A DNA stretch of 64,000 bases from Zunongwangia pacifica (GTDB lineage Bacteria; Bacteroidota; Bacteroidia; Flavobacteriales; Flavobacteriaceae), in NCBI RefSeq assembly GCF_023499215.1, contig NZ_JAKHSK010000015.1, positions 41,654 to 105,653 of the forward strand. The letters run 5' to 3'. A program made the position numbers and the translations under genes. Shown here piece after piece: positions 41,863 through 52,207 of this stretch (position 1 is its first letter; each line of letters begins with the position of its first letter). Under the pieces are notes generated by a model. The model was not told where the DNA came from. It searched no databases and saw only the letters and a list, made by a program, of their open reading frames with translations.

Positions 41863-44800
41863 TATTTGCCTTGTTTATATAAGTCATTAAATGTTTCATC
41901 AGCATCACGGATGGCAATTGATTTTAACCAATATCTCTTCTGATTGGGTTTGTATAGAAGAATAACATTTTTATGATAAACCTTAATAATCCGCTTAACC
42001 CAAAGGTTATAGGAAACTTGATGGTCAATAAGTTCCTTTAACTTTTCTTCCACTCCTTCTAATGTTTCAGGAATTTCGATTTCTGGCTTGCTTCCTAAAA
42101 TGAATGGATACGCAATAAAATCTTTCCCAACAATGGCTTTGAGCGGTTTGAAATTATCGTAGATCGAGTTCAATATTCGACAGTAAATTTCACCGAACTC
42201 TGTTAAATCACTTTTTACTGCTGGACTAAGTATTTCACTTTTTTCACCTTCTTTTCTAAACTCAGAATAGTACTTGGAAACATCATCTAACAGAATTTTC
42301 TCAACAAAATCGAATTCCAATTTTTTCTCAGGATAAGGAAGGGATAGAATATCATTCTTAAGTACAACACCTTCTCTTGTGGAAATAATTCTACCACTTA
42401 AAAGCCAAAGTAGAGCTGAATAAGAAACATTGCCTTTTATTCTTGTAGCAATTTCTTGCAGTATTTTCGAATCCTTTTCAGGAGCTGATATTCCAATTAC
42501 TTCGTTTCTAAATGTTAAATAATCATCTCTGAATTCTATAGGTATTGAAGCTGTCCCTGACTGTTCTTTAATCAGCAAATGTGGAGGACGAAATATCTCT
42601 TTATTTGTCTTAGCTGATCGGTAAAAGTATTGTATAACACATGTTTTGGTTTGACTAATACCGTCCTCTGTAAAATCTTCGGTTTCAACAAATGGGTAAC
42701 CTGTAATCCAATCTGCCTCATGTTTGGATTTTAATTTCTTTAGTTCTTCCTCTTCTTCCTTATTGAATACCTCTTGTATAGATAAGGCATGAATTCTCTG
42801 GATACTTTTTGCGGATGAGGATTCTATCCAACCTTCTCCCACCTTCCATCCGTCTGACTTAATTTTTTCATTTAAATAGGATTCTAAAGAAGGAACACTA
42901 TATATTTTTTCAACAAGTCTATGAAGTCTCCCTCCTCCCATAAAATTAGCTTGCCAAATTCCTGGAATTGATAGTGCTTTATTGTAGGCAGTAGCGTGAA
43001 TATCGTAGTGATCAATCTCAAATTCCACCTTTTCACTAGAGGCTTTTGTTCGTCTGAAAATAAGATGTTGGATAATTTCACCTTTTGGATTCTTCCTTTC
43101 AGCAAATACAGCCACAACAGGAGGTTTTGCACTTGAACTACTACCGATGAATAGTTTTGCCCTTAAAGGTGTAAAGTCAAATATTGCTTTGAAATAATTT
43201 GTTTCTAACAAATACTTTCTAAAGCTATGAACCTTCGTATTATATAGAACTGGTCCTGAGGGTAGTATAAGACAGCTTTTCCCACCTTCTTTTAGAAGTT
43301 TAAATGACTGTTCTAAAAACAATAGAGCTATTTGTTTTTGAGGAACCTCTGGACGATTGGTAATCTCATTTCTTGAAGAATTATTCACAATATCAGCCCA
43401 TTCAGTAAACCTTTCTTCAAAAGGTGGATTACCTATTACAAGATCAAAATTATCACACAGTTTATTCTCATGAAGTGTTTTGAAAAAATCACCACTAAAA
43501 AGGTTTTGGTCAATTAAATTATCAAAATGAACATTTTTCCAAATCTCTTTTGGTGAAAGAGAATCCAAAAGAGCTAAATCTAAACTAAAAGAAGTAAGTG
43601 TAACAGCTTCTTCTTCTAAATCACAACCATAGATATTTTCTTTAAGAAGTTTTTTTAATTCATTAATGTTATCCTTAGTTGGCTTAGCCCATGAATTTTT
43701 TACACGCCACCACTGAATGATTCTTTTAAAGGCTCCTACAAGAAAAATTCCTGAACCACATGCAGGATCCAAGACTTTAAATTGCTCTCTTGGTTCATTC
43801 AAAGACATACAACGATCTATCAGGAATTGAACAAGGTATGGAGGTGTATAAACAACACCTTTTTTCTTTTTGCCATCCTCATCAGCTAAAAAATCTTCGT
43901 ATATATGGCTAATTAACTCAATAGGCAAGTAGTTAAATTGATATAATCTCCATAGAGACATTTGGCCTAAACCATATTTTGAAGAAGATAAAATAGATGT
44001 TTCTCCTTTAACAAAATGCTGAAATACGACTAAATCAACTGTCCTTAAATTTGCAAGTTCATTATCATTAATACCAAAAATCTGTCCGTTGAAGTGTTCT
44101 TTACTAGAAAGATCATTTAGCATATTAGCAAATGTGTCTGCATCTTTCAGCACACCTTCAAGTGTTGGGCTTTCAGGATTATAATCCTTATAAAATTCTT
44201 CCGGGTCTAACGCTCCTTTACCATTTTCATCCTTTCGTTCTTCCAAATATTTGATAAGAATGAGCATCATCAATACTCTTTTCACCAATCCTGCTTTTTC
44301 ATAACCAACCTGATCAATGATATGAGCCTTAACGTTTTTTAGTTGATTTAATAATTGTTCATAGGCACTTTGTCCATATTTATAGTTCTTGTTTGCTTGT
44401 AAGTCCCAAAACAACCCTGAATCAAACTGGCGAGCATGGTATTGACGAATTTTTTTCTGGGTTTCACTTAATAGGTTAATGCAGTCATGTTCTTTCGTAA
44501 TGAAATGTGCATTATCCTGATTCCAATCTGGTTTTAATCCACAGTTATAGACAAGTATTTGTGAGGAACGGAAAATAAAACAGTACGGTACAATTCCGGC
44601 ATTCCACAAACGATGATGTATTTCAGCGTCTTCATTATGATCTGAATCTAGTTCAGGAATATCATAAATGTAAACTTGTGGTCTTGGCGGACGGGTAGGA
44701 TTGTCAAAAAATCTAAAATAGACTGCCTTGGCATTAAAATTTTCCGCTTGTTCTAATGCTAAATATATATACTCATCATTTTCTTTTTCTTTTTCAGAAA

Positions 44801-44882
44801 CCCACCGCAACCCTTGAGAAGTTTCATTCATCCCCAAGGTTTCTATGGCTTCCGCCAAAGATATGTTGTTGCTATTACTCAT
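41862..44882 (-). CDS. Eco57I-type N6-adenine DNA methyltransferase (restriction-modification)
   Basis: 1006 aa. Central methylase core with motif I VLDPACGSGIF (370-380), GCDLEEEAVTLTSFSLDLALL, and motif IV IGNPPFEER (483-491). The preceding KKGVVYTPPYLVQFLIDR is typical of type I/IIG and Eco57I-like enzymes. The N-terminal ~150 residues have a possible PD-(D/E)xK-like or modified fold but I see no secure nuclease motif; the C-terminal half is probably target recognition. It is coupled by TAATG to the nuclease gene downstream and lies 27 bp after the type ISP gene. It probably protects self DNA in the nuclease-GHKL system. Confidence 0.8.
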   Translation of the reverse strand: MSNSNNISLAEAIETLGMNETSQGLRWVSEKEKENDEYIYLALEQAENFNAKAVYFRFFDNPTRPPRPQVYIYDIPELDSDHNEDAEIHHRLWNAGIVPYCFIFRSSQILVYNCGLKPDWNQDNAHFITKEHDCINLLSETQKKIRQYHARQFDSGLFWDLQANKNYKYGQSAYEQLLNQLKNVKAHIIDQVGYEKAGLVKRVLMMLILIKYLEERKDENGKGALDPEEFYKDYNPESPTLEGVLKDADTFANMLNDLSSKEHFNGQIFGINDNELANLRTVDLVVFQHFVKGETSILSSSKYGLGQMSLWRLYQFNYLPIELISHIYEDFLADEDGKKKKGVVYTPPYLVQFLIDRCMSLNEPREQFKVLDPACGSGIFLVGAFKRIIQWWRVKNSWAKPTKDNINELKKLLKENIYGCDLEEEAVTLTSFSLDLALLDSLSPKEIWKNVHFDNLIDQNLFSGDFFKTLHENKLCDNFDLVIGNPPFEERFTEWADIVNNSSRNEITNRPEVPQKQIALLFLEQSFKLLKEGGKSCLILPSGPVLYNTKVHSFRKYLLETNYFKAIFDFTPLRAKLFIGSSSSAKPPVVAVFAERKNPKGEIIQHLIFRRTKASSEKVEFEIDHYDIHATAYNKALSIPGIWQANFMGGGRLHRLVEKIYSVPSLESYLNEKIKSDGWKVGEGWIESSSAKSIQRIHALSIQEVFNKEEEEELKKLKSKHEADWITGYPFVETEDFTEDGISQTKTCVIQYFYRSAKTNKEIFRPPHLLIKEQSGTASIPIEFRDDYLTFRNEVIGISAPEKDSKILQEIATRIKGNVSYSALLWLLSGRIISTREGVVLKNDILSLPYPEKKLEFDFVEKILLDDVSKYYSEFRKEGEKSEILSPAVKSDLTEFGEIYCRILNSIYDNFKPLKAIVGKDFIAYPFILGSKPEIEIPETLEGVEEKLKELIDHQVSYNLWVKRIIKVYHKNVILLYKPNQKRYWLKSIAIRDADETFNDLYKQGK

Positions 44883-44909
44883 TATAAAAATATGTCGAGG
44901 TTCATGCGC

Positions 44910-47900
44910 TTACTTAATTTCTTCAAACTCCAACTCCGGCAACCCTTCCACGATCTCAACGGTCTGTACACTTACATTGATAATACTCAACAGTAAATCC
45001 AAAATATACCTTGAATTGCCCACTTCTGCCGCCCAATCATTAGGGTCATTTTTGATGCCGCTTTTCTTATCGGTTTTAACCTGGTAGCGTTCCATGATCC
45101 ACTCAATGGCAGATTTGCCATTTACCACATATTTATAAGCTTTTACAGGGATATTGGAAACCACTATTTTGCTGTTGTAAATGATGGTGTCTTTTTGACT
45201 TTTCTTGGGAAAACGCATTTTTTCCACTCGATAGAAACCGGAATCTGCTCCTTTTACTTCTACACCTTCATAAGGCGGAATATCTTCGTAGTTGATATGT
45301 AGCTCTGCCAACTGACGGCCTACTTTACTGAACTTCCAAAAATCCCGAACGTCTTCTACCAAAGGAATACGGGGTAACATTTTTTTTAAGTCATTGGCAA
45401 AGGCTGTGCGATAATCGGGGCTGTGCAAAATACCATACACATAGTAGAAAATATCTTCTTTTCCCACGTTCTTTCCATAGATTTTCTTCGCCCGCTCCAA
45501 AATAAAATCTGAAACGCCATCCCTGCGGATGTACTCACTTTCTCCTGAGACATCAAAAAGACTGGGGTTGTTTTTCACACGTTCTTCGTAATAGTAAAGG
45601 GAAAAACACTGAGCCTTTTCTAAATAATCATAACTAACAACTTTGTCGGTAATCAAGCAGCTATAATTTTTACTAGACCCTAATCCGATGGCACATATTA
45701 TTCTGTTTTCAGTCTTTTCATTGGGAAAATAGGATGGCTGTTGGTAAACACATTCATTAAAATCTCTTTCAAAATAAAAATGGCTTTTTACAAAGGGTCT
45801 ATACGAACCAATAACGATAGCTTCTTTTTTTAATTTCCGGTTTTTTAACCCATTTAATGCTTGTTTCAATGCTCTTGACCAACTTATGTTTTTGGGATCG
45901 GTATCAATGAATTGCTCAACTTTTAATTTTTGATCTTTGCTGGATGCTTTGCTAAACCCTTCTAATTGCTCGTTATAAAATGACACAGTATTTGCCATAT
46001 TCTTCTCTAATGTCCCCTTAGAATAGTTATAGACCCATGCATCACGGCTTGTAACGACTCCATTTGAATTTGTTGTGAAAAACTGTTCCTTAATTTTCTT
46101 TTTTGAACCAATTTCAATGAAAGTTTCAAACAGGTCATTTCGTTGATTCAACCAATCACCATGTTCATTTGGTTTAAGTTGCTTCCATTTTAAATCAGCA
46201 TTATTAATAGAATGGAACTTATGAATAATATCTAATTTTTCCTCGCGGCTTAAATAATCTCCAATGTCGTGGTAATGAATAATGGCTTTCTTCGTTTTAG
46301 TCTTAGGTTTTTTTACCAAAAGTGTAATTGTAATCGGGGTTCGAGAACCTGAACCAAATATTTTACCACCCTCTTTGCGACTTAGTTCACCACTGGTACG
46401 CTGATTTCCCCGAAGATTAAATACCCAAATGCTGGAAAATTCTTTTTCTACGGATTTTCTAAAACCAGAAGTTGAATTTCCATCAAGCCAAGAGCCATTA
46501 GAAACAAAAGCAATTACCCCACCATTTTCAGGATCCAAACGATCAGTACTCCAACGAAAGGCTTTAATATAAGCATCATACAAAGCCTTATTCATTGAAG
46601 AATTAGATTCCGCTACATAAGTCTTGGCAATTTTTGCATCAAGCTTTGTGTATTCTTGATTCTTAGCATTATCATTCTCAGATCTTTGCCCAACAGAATA
46701 GGGAGGATTTCCCATAATTACCCGTAAAGGCGCTTTTTTTTGGCGTTCTACTCGTGCAGAGTTTTGTGGGAACATTTCAGAAAATAGCTTTTGGCTATCG
46801 TCTGTTTCCCCTAATTGAAAAGTGTCGGTTAATACAATACCATCGAAAGGTTCATACTTACGATCTTCTCCTAATTGATCATGAAAAGCATTTTCAATAT
46901 TTACGGCTGCTATGTAATACGCCAACAATACGATTTCATTGGCGTGCAATTCGTTGTGGTATTTGCGTTCCAAATCCTTGGACTGAATTAAGCCGCTTTG
47001 CAGCAAACGAGTAATAAAAGTTCCCGTTCCGGTAAAGGGATCGAGTACATGAATATTTTCATCCGAAATACTACGGCCAAATTCTTTTTGCAAGACATTA
47101 TTTACCGAATGAATAATAAAATCCACCACTTCTATTGGCGTATAAACAATACCTAGTTGCTCCACCATTTTCGGGAAGGCAGTTTTGAAAAACTTGTCGT
47201 ATAATTCAATAATGATACGCTGCTTGCCTTCGGCATTATCAATGCCTTCTGCCCGTTTGCGCACCGATTCATAGAATTTTTGCAAGGTATCATCTTGCTC
47301 AGCCAGATTACTTCCCTCTTCTAAAGCATGTAGCATTTTCTGCATGGACTTAGAAATAGGATTGTCTGTAGAAAATGAATGGTGTTCAAACAACGCTTCA
47401 AAAACCGGCTTGGTTATAATATGCTGTGCTAGCATTTCTACAGCTTGGTTTTCTGAAATACTTGGATTGATATTCTTCTGTAATCCGGCTAAGAAATTAT
47501 CAAAGGCTTTACGTTGGTCTCTTTTATTTTCAATTAAATAAGTTATACGTTCAATCTGGCGGTCGGCAATCTGGGCAACATCTTTTGCCCATTGTTCCCA
47601 ATACCTTCGGTCACCTACCTTTTTCACCATACGGGCAAATACCACTGATTGCAATTGTTCAAATTGTAAAGCCATTTGTCGGCCTATATCTTTAGTGGTT
47701 TCGTAAGCCGCTGTATCTTCATTTACCAAAGAAGGGTTTCCATCACCGTCAAAGGAGTATTCCGGCCTTCCGACTAAAATATTGTTGGGTTTTTTCTTGT
47801 TGAGTTCAATCTTGTTTACTGTAGCATTAAACCGGTCATCATGCGCACGCAAGGCATTCAACACCGTCCAAACCACTTTATAACGTTCATTATCATCAAG

Positions 47901-49778
47901 GGCTTGGTTGGCTTCTACATCAGCCGGAACTACTACCGGAATAACAATGTAACCGTATTTCTTTCCAGGTGATTTTCGCATGACACGCCCTACAGATTGT
48001 ACGACATCTACTTGCGAGTTACGTGCAGAAAGAAACAATACAGAATCTAAAGATGGAACATCCACACCTTCGCTTAATACCCGAACATTGGTAATAATAC
48101 GGCATTCATTGTCAGGTGTTTCTTCTTTGAGCCATGATAACATCTGATCGCGTTCCGGTGCAGCCATAGTGCCATCCATATGCTGCGATTCCACCGTAAC
48201 CATTTGCTCTTTTTTCTCACTGGGAAGTGAACTCAAATAGCTTTCGGTAGCGGTATTATAGGTAGCTGATATTTTTTTTGAAGTGGAAATATTAGCGCAA
48301 AAAGCAACTGCCCTTTTCATGGGAGCCGGATCAGATGCTTTGGTCTCACCTTCATCTCCTAAAAACTGTTTGGACAATGCATTGATCGTCCCTATGATTT
48401 TTGAAGCATCATCTGTATTGATCTCAAATTCTCCATTGGCAATCATTTTCTGAACAGCTGGCGGAACATCTTTATCATTTAATGTGAGAATAAGTACCTT
48501 GTAGTCGGTTAACAAATCTCGTTCTACTGCCTCACCAAAACCAATACGATAGATTTCATCTCCGTATAAAGCCGGGTCGTCCATAGAACATAAAATAGCT
48601 TCTGCTTGAGCTGCCTTGCTTTTGGTATTATCATCAAAAAGCCTTGGTGTAGCGGTCATGTAAAGACGTTTTTTCGCTTTGAGAAAATCCGCATCATGCA
48701 CCTTGGTAAAAGCCGACTCATCCTGTCCGACCAAAGAAACGCCTGTTGTACGGTGAGCTTCATCACACACAATCAGATCAAATTCTTCGAAGCCATTTTT
48801 AAGCAATGCTTTCTGTGCTTTCGCAATTACATCAATGGATTGATAGGTAGAGAAAACTACCGTCATTCCCGGCAATCCTTTCTCTTTAATCTGCTCAAAT
48901 TGATGCACAATATTTTCGGTATCGGTAGATGCAGGTAATGCAAGGTCCACTACGCTAAAAGAATCAGTATCTTCGTTTCTACTCCTTTTTTTACTGATAT
49001 CTGGATCGGAACAAATACAAACGGCATTGATTTGCTCATTGGCATCTGCACTCCATTCACGCAATGTCTGCCCAAGCAAAGCAATTGAAGGAACCAAAAA
49101 TAGCACCAAGCCTTTACCATCTGTTTCGTACTCAGCAATGCGAAGAGCTGTAAAAGTTTTTCCCGTCCCACATGCCATAATTAGCTTTCCCCGATCTTTC
49201 TCATTGAAATGTGTATGGGATTTTTCTAAAGCTTCATTTTGATGTGGCCTGAGTGTTTTTTTAGGTGTTCGTGCGGCATCACCGTGAATACCTTCTTCCA
49301 ATTTGTACCAATCAACTGGAGCTTCAATGAGATCGAATAAATTGATTCGAGTTACCGGTGGATTTTGATTGCGAATAGCTTCTGTAGCATTGCCCCCCCA
49401 TTTGTTTGTTGTGGAAATCCAAAGTCGATGAGCAAAGCGAGTGGTTTGCATTTGCTCATTTTTAAACTCACGACTCGAAGTTGAAAGAAAACTATCAACA
49501 GCAGGCTTATCAATGACTGAATATTCCTGATAGCATTTACATTGGATTGCCCAATAATCCCCTTCATGCGTTAAAGCTACCAAATCAATTCCGGTGTCAC
49601 CACCCCCCAAATCTATTTTTCCGGGAAACTCATTCCAAAGCCAAACATGTTTAAATAGAAAAGCATATTTAGGATCTGTTTTTAAATAGGCTTGCATCAA
49701 CCTTTCGAAACGATCGCCTTTATCTCGTTCTGAGAAAGCAATTTTTCGGTATTTATCTAATATTTTTTGAAAGCTCAT
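44910..49778 (-). CDS. Type ISP restriction-modification enzyme (nuclease-helicase-methylase fusion)
   Basis: 1622 aa single-chain restriction-modification protein of the LlaGI/LlaBIII kind. N-terminal Mrr-like nuclease: DTGIDLVA (Asp65) and WAIQCK (Gln79-Cys-Lys81). Superfamily 2 ATPase: Walker A MACGTGKT (201-208), DEAH box VCDEAHRT, MTATPR, and motif VI NSQVDVVQSVGRVMRKS. N6-adenine methylase: VLDPFTGTGTFITRLL (near 910) and IMGNPPYS (near 1015). The C-terminal ~450 residues should hold target recognition. The length and domain order are complete, with no frame break. A small XRE regulator gene precedes it by 64 bp. Confidence 0.92.
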   Translation of the reverse strand: MSFQKILDKYRKIAFSERDKGDRFERLMQAYLKTDPKYAFLFKHVWLWNEFPGKIDLGGGDTGIDLVALTHEGDYWAIQCKCYQEYSVIDKPAVDSFLSTSSREFKNEQMQTTRFAHRLWISTTNKWGGNATEAIRNQNPPVTRINLFDLIEAPVDWYKLEEGIHGDAARTPKKTLRPHQNEALEKSHTHFNEKDRGKLIMACGTGKTFTALRIAEYETDGKGLVLFLVPSIALLGQTLREWSADANEQINAVCICSDPDISKKRSRNEDTDSFSVVDLALPASTDTENIVHQFEQIKEKGLPGMTVVFSTYQSIDVIAKAQKALLKNGFEEFDLIVCDEAHRTTGVSLVGQDESAFTKVHDADFLKAKKRLYMTATPRLFDDNTKSKAAQAEAILCSMDDPALYGDEIYRIGFGEAVERDLLTDYKVLILTLNDKDVPPAVQKMIANGEFEINTDDASKIIGTINALSKQFLGDEGETKASDPAPMKRAVAFCANISTSKKISATYNTATESYLSSLPSEKKEQMVTVESQHMDGTMAAPERDQMLSWLKEETPDNECRIITNVRVLSEGVDVPSLDSVLFLSARNSQVDVVQSVGRVMRKSPGKKYGYIVIPVVVPADVEANQALDDNERYKVVWTVLNALRAHDDRFNATVNKIELNKKKPNNILVGRPEYSFDGDGNPSLVNEDTAAYETTKDIGRQMALQFEQLQSVVFARMVKKVGDRRYWEQWAKDVAQIADRQIERITYLIENKRDQRKAFDNFLAGLQKNINPSISENQAVEMLAQHIITKPVFEALFEHHSFSTDNPISKSMQKMLHALEEGSNLAEQDDTLQKFYESVRKRAEGIDNAEGKQRIIIELYDKFFKTAFPKMVEQLGIVYTPIEVVDFIIHSVNNVLQKEFGRSISDENIHVLDPFTGTGTFITRLLQSGLIQSKDLERKYHNELHANEIVLLAYYIAAVNIENAFHDQLGEDRKYEPFDGIVLTDTFQLGETDDSQKLFSEMFPQNSARVERQKKAPLRVIMGNPPYSVGQRSENDNAKNQEYTKLDAKIAKTYVAESNSSMNKALYDAYIKAFRWSTDRLDPENGGVIAFVSNGSWLDGNSTSGFRKSVEKEFSSIWVFNLRGNQRTSGELSRKEGGKIFGSGSRTPITITLLVKKPKTKTKKAIIHYHDIGDYLSREEKLDIIHKFHSINNADLKWKQLKPNEHGDWLNQRNDLFETFIEIGSKKKIKEQFFTTNSNGVVTSRDAWVYNYSKGTLEKNMANTVSFYNEQLEGFSKASSKDQKLKVEQFIDTDPKNISWSRALKQALNGLKNRKLKKEAIVIGSYRPFVKSHFYFERDFNECVYQQPSYFPNEKTENRIICAIGLGSSKNYSCLITDKVVSYDYLEKAQCFSLYYYEERVKNNPSLFDVSGESEYIRRDGVSDFILERAKKIYGKNVGKEDIFYYVYGILHSPDYRTAFANDLKKMLPRIPLVEDVRDFWKFSKVGRQLAELHINYEDIPPYEGVEVKGADSGFYRVEKMRFPKKSQKDTIIYNSKIVVSNIPVKAYKYVVNGKSAIEWIMERYQVKTDKKSGIKNDPNDWAAEVGNSRYILDLLLSIINVSVQTVEIVEGLPELEFEEIK

Positions 49779-49842
49779 TTTAGGCTTTAAATTTTATCAT
49801 TTTATACAAAATTTTTCCTTTTAGAAGGGAGGAACACCTTAT

Positions 49843-50058
49843 TTACTTATCATCTTTAGTAGATATTATCAGGTCTCTTACATCAACTCTTAGAATCTTT
49901 GCAATTTCAATCAATGTTTCCAAAGAGGGCTGCATTTCATTGGTACACCACCGTGAAACTGTCGCAGTATTTTTCTCCAATTTTTCCGCTAACCATTTGT
50001 TGGTACGACCTCGTTCTACTAAAACAACTTTAAGTCTATTAATTGTCTTTTTAGCCAT
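49843..50058 (-). CDS. XRE-family helix-turn-helix regulator
   Basis: 71 aa, essentially one Cro/C1-type HTH (TNKWLAEKLEKNTATVSRWC with the recognition helix TATVSRWCTNEMQPS). It directly precedes the type ISP gene on the same strand, the position of a restriction-modification controller protein that delays nuclease expression until DNA is methylated. That role is inferred from position and size. A start site or operator was not identified in the AT-rich 50059-50206 stretch. Confidence 0.85.
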   Translation of the reverse strand: MAKKTINRLKVVLVERGRTNKWLAEKLEKNTATVSRWCTNEMQPSLETLIEIAKILRVDVRDLIISTKDDK

Positions 50059-50206
50059 TTTTAATTGCGTATAGCTTAAATCTATTTGCGATTAAGACAA
50101 ATATATTCAAATATATCGTAAATTCTTATTATTAAAAATGATATAATTCAAACATGGATTCTGTGTAAGGAAAATAGGAAGTTACTCTTATTAAAAGCAT
50201 TTAATT

Positions 50207-52195
50207 CTACTTCCTCACCACCAAATGGCTCAACCCCGGATCATTCAGTAGTCGCTCCATTTCTGATTGTATAATGTCCTGTATATCTTGTTTGATTTGA
50301 AAATAGTTTCGTTGTACCATACCTGAATCCAACTTTCGGATGACCTCAATGTCCTGATAATTCTGTTCCTCACGCTTAAGACTATCGTGGTCATTAATAA
50401 TCTCACAATGGAAAGCTTTTAAATCAATTTTACAATCGGGATTATCAGCCACCATCCCCACAAATTCCCCGGAACTTAATCCTGATATTTTGGAAGGTGG
50501 TATGGCTGCTTCCAATTGTTTGGATCGGCTGATGGAAGTATCCCCACTGTTAATGGAATAACTTTCCCTGTCCTGCATAATTTTCCCAAAGCGTTCCGAT
50601 AATTGTTTAGCAGTATCCCCGGTAACCTGACCGCTAACGATATTCCCCGTAATATTCATAATCACATCTGCTTGCTCTCGACCATAATCCTTGCGGAGCT
50701 GACTAAAATCCTGAATTCCCAAACAGGTAGAAACTTTATTGCTCCGGGCAGTCGCAATCAAGCTGTCCATATTGTTCAGATAGATAGTTGGGAACTCGTC
50801 AAAAATGAGGCTACTCTTTAGCTTTCCTTTTTTGTTCACCAGCTTAATTAACCGGTTTACATATAGCGATAATACTGCTCCGTAAATCTGTATTTTTTGT
50901 GGATTGTTTCCCATACATACAATCTTTGGATCATCAGGATTATTAATATCCAGATTAAAATCATTTCCCGATAGCACATAATACAATTGTGGGGATGAAA
51001 GTCTTGCCATTGCAACTTTTGCAGAAGCGATCTGACCTTCTAATTGTTCCATAACATCATTGAGGTATGCATTAACAAAAGGATTTATCAGTACTTCAAT
51101 TTCCTTTTCTGTACGAAGCAAAGTAAACAGGCTATCATAATCTACCTGCATCAATTCAATCACATGCGGTAAGGTGCAGAATTCCCCATCCTTGTATTTT
51201 TTTAGATACCAGATAATAGCCGTTAGAAAGTTGATTGGGGATTCCACAAAGAAATCCCCCTGACGTTTAATCCATTCCCTGTTCAATCCCATCAAAATAG
51301 TACGGGCACTTTCTGCTGCATCGGTAATATCTGTCATTGCTGAAGGCTCTAAGGGATTGCACCGATGACTGCGGGTAAGATCATCGAAATTAATCACATA
51401 AAATGCCGGGGGCTTGGTATAGCGGTGTTGATTTTTCAGCCAGGTATTATAGGCTATTTTGGAAAGGTCATCAAACTTAAAGTCGTACACAAACATGGTA
51501 AATCCTTTACGGATATGCTGGGTAATTACATGACGTATCACAAAGTAGGATTTTCCGGAACCGGGAGTTCCCAATACCATAATCGCCCGAAATGGATTAA
51601 TGATATTGACCCAACTTTTCCGCTGCCTATCTTTTAATTGGTACTGCGCCGGAAGGTTAATGGAATATTCATTTTCCAGCAATCGTTCTTCCTGAGGAAA
51701 GGTTTCATTTTCCTTATTAAAGATGTCCTTATTATTGATTTTATTCCTGATAATTCGTGAAAGTAATGATCCACCGGTCAACACCAGCAGAAAGCCTATT
51801 CCAGTTAGTGCCATGTACAAAATAGCAGTCGTTATTATAGGTGTGTTCAACTTCATACAGAGATAGCTGATAAAATAAATGAGCAATCCGGTCATCAGGT
51901 AGGCAAAAGCTGTTCTATCGTTCAATTTTTCATCCTTTTTCCCTTTGGCTCCTAAAAGTGATATACCCAAAAAGCCTAGTGCAATTAATTTCGATTTGTG
52001 GAAATTGCTAAGCAAACCTGTCTTATAAATATTGCTTAAAATTCGGTCACTAAATGTGCTTTGCCATCCCCATATTTCAAAAGCACTGTAACAGTAGAAA
52101 TAGAAATGGATGATTAATATGGTAATACTGATAAGCCTGGTCATATCCAGTATTTTTCTCAGCGCCTGTTCATTTTCTCCGGTGTGCATTGCCAT
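50207..52195 (-). CDS. VirD4/TraG-type coupling protein (MobC-like)
   Basis: Couples the relaxosome to a conjugation pore. 662 aa: four or five membrane segments in the first 140 residues, Walker A GTPGSGKS (209-216), a VirD4-like ATPase body, Walker B in KLKSSLIFDEFPTIYL, and GIQDFSQLRKDYG, the conserved TraG/TraM-recognition block. It follows the relaxase gene by 12 bp. No mating-pair genes are present, so the element must use another element's transfer machinery. Confidence 0.88.
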   Translation of the reverse strand: MAMHTGENEQALRKILDMTRLISITILIIHFYFYCYSAFEIWGWQSTFSDRILSNIYKTGLLSNFHKSKLIALGFLGISLLGAKGKKDEKLNDRTAFAYLMTGLLIYFISYLCMKLNTPIITTAILYMALTGIGFLLVLTGGSLLSRIIRNKINNKDIFNKENETFPQEERLLENEYSINLPAQYQLKDRQRKSWVNIINPFRAIMVLGTPGSGKSYFVIRHVITQHIRKGFTMFVYDFKFDDLSKIAYNTWLKNQHRYTKPPAFYVINFDDLTRSHRCNPLEPSAMTDITDAAESARTILMGLNREWIKRQGDFFVESPINFLTAIIWYLKKYKDGEFCTLPHVIELMQVDYDSLFTLLRTEKEIEVLINPFVNAYLNDVMEQLEGQIASAKVAMARLSSPQLYYVLSGNDFNLDINNPDDPKIVCMGNNPQKIQIYGAVLSLYVNRLIKLVNKKGKLKSSLIFDEFPTIYLNNMDSLIATARSNKVSTCLGIQDFSQLRKDYGREQADVIMNITGNIVSGQVTGDTAKQLSERFGKIMQDRESYSINSGDTSISRSKQLEAAIPPSKISGLSSGEFVGMVADNPDCKIDLKAFHCEIINDHDSLKREEQNYQDIEVIRKLDSGMVQRNYFQIKQDIQDIIQSEMERLLNDPGLSHLVVRK

Positions 52196-52207
52196 AGCTT
52201 TATTTTT

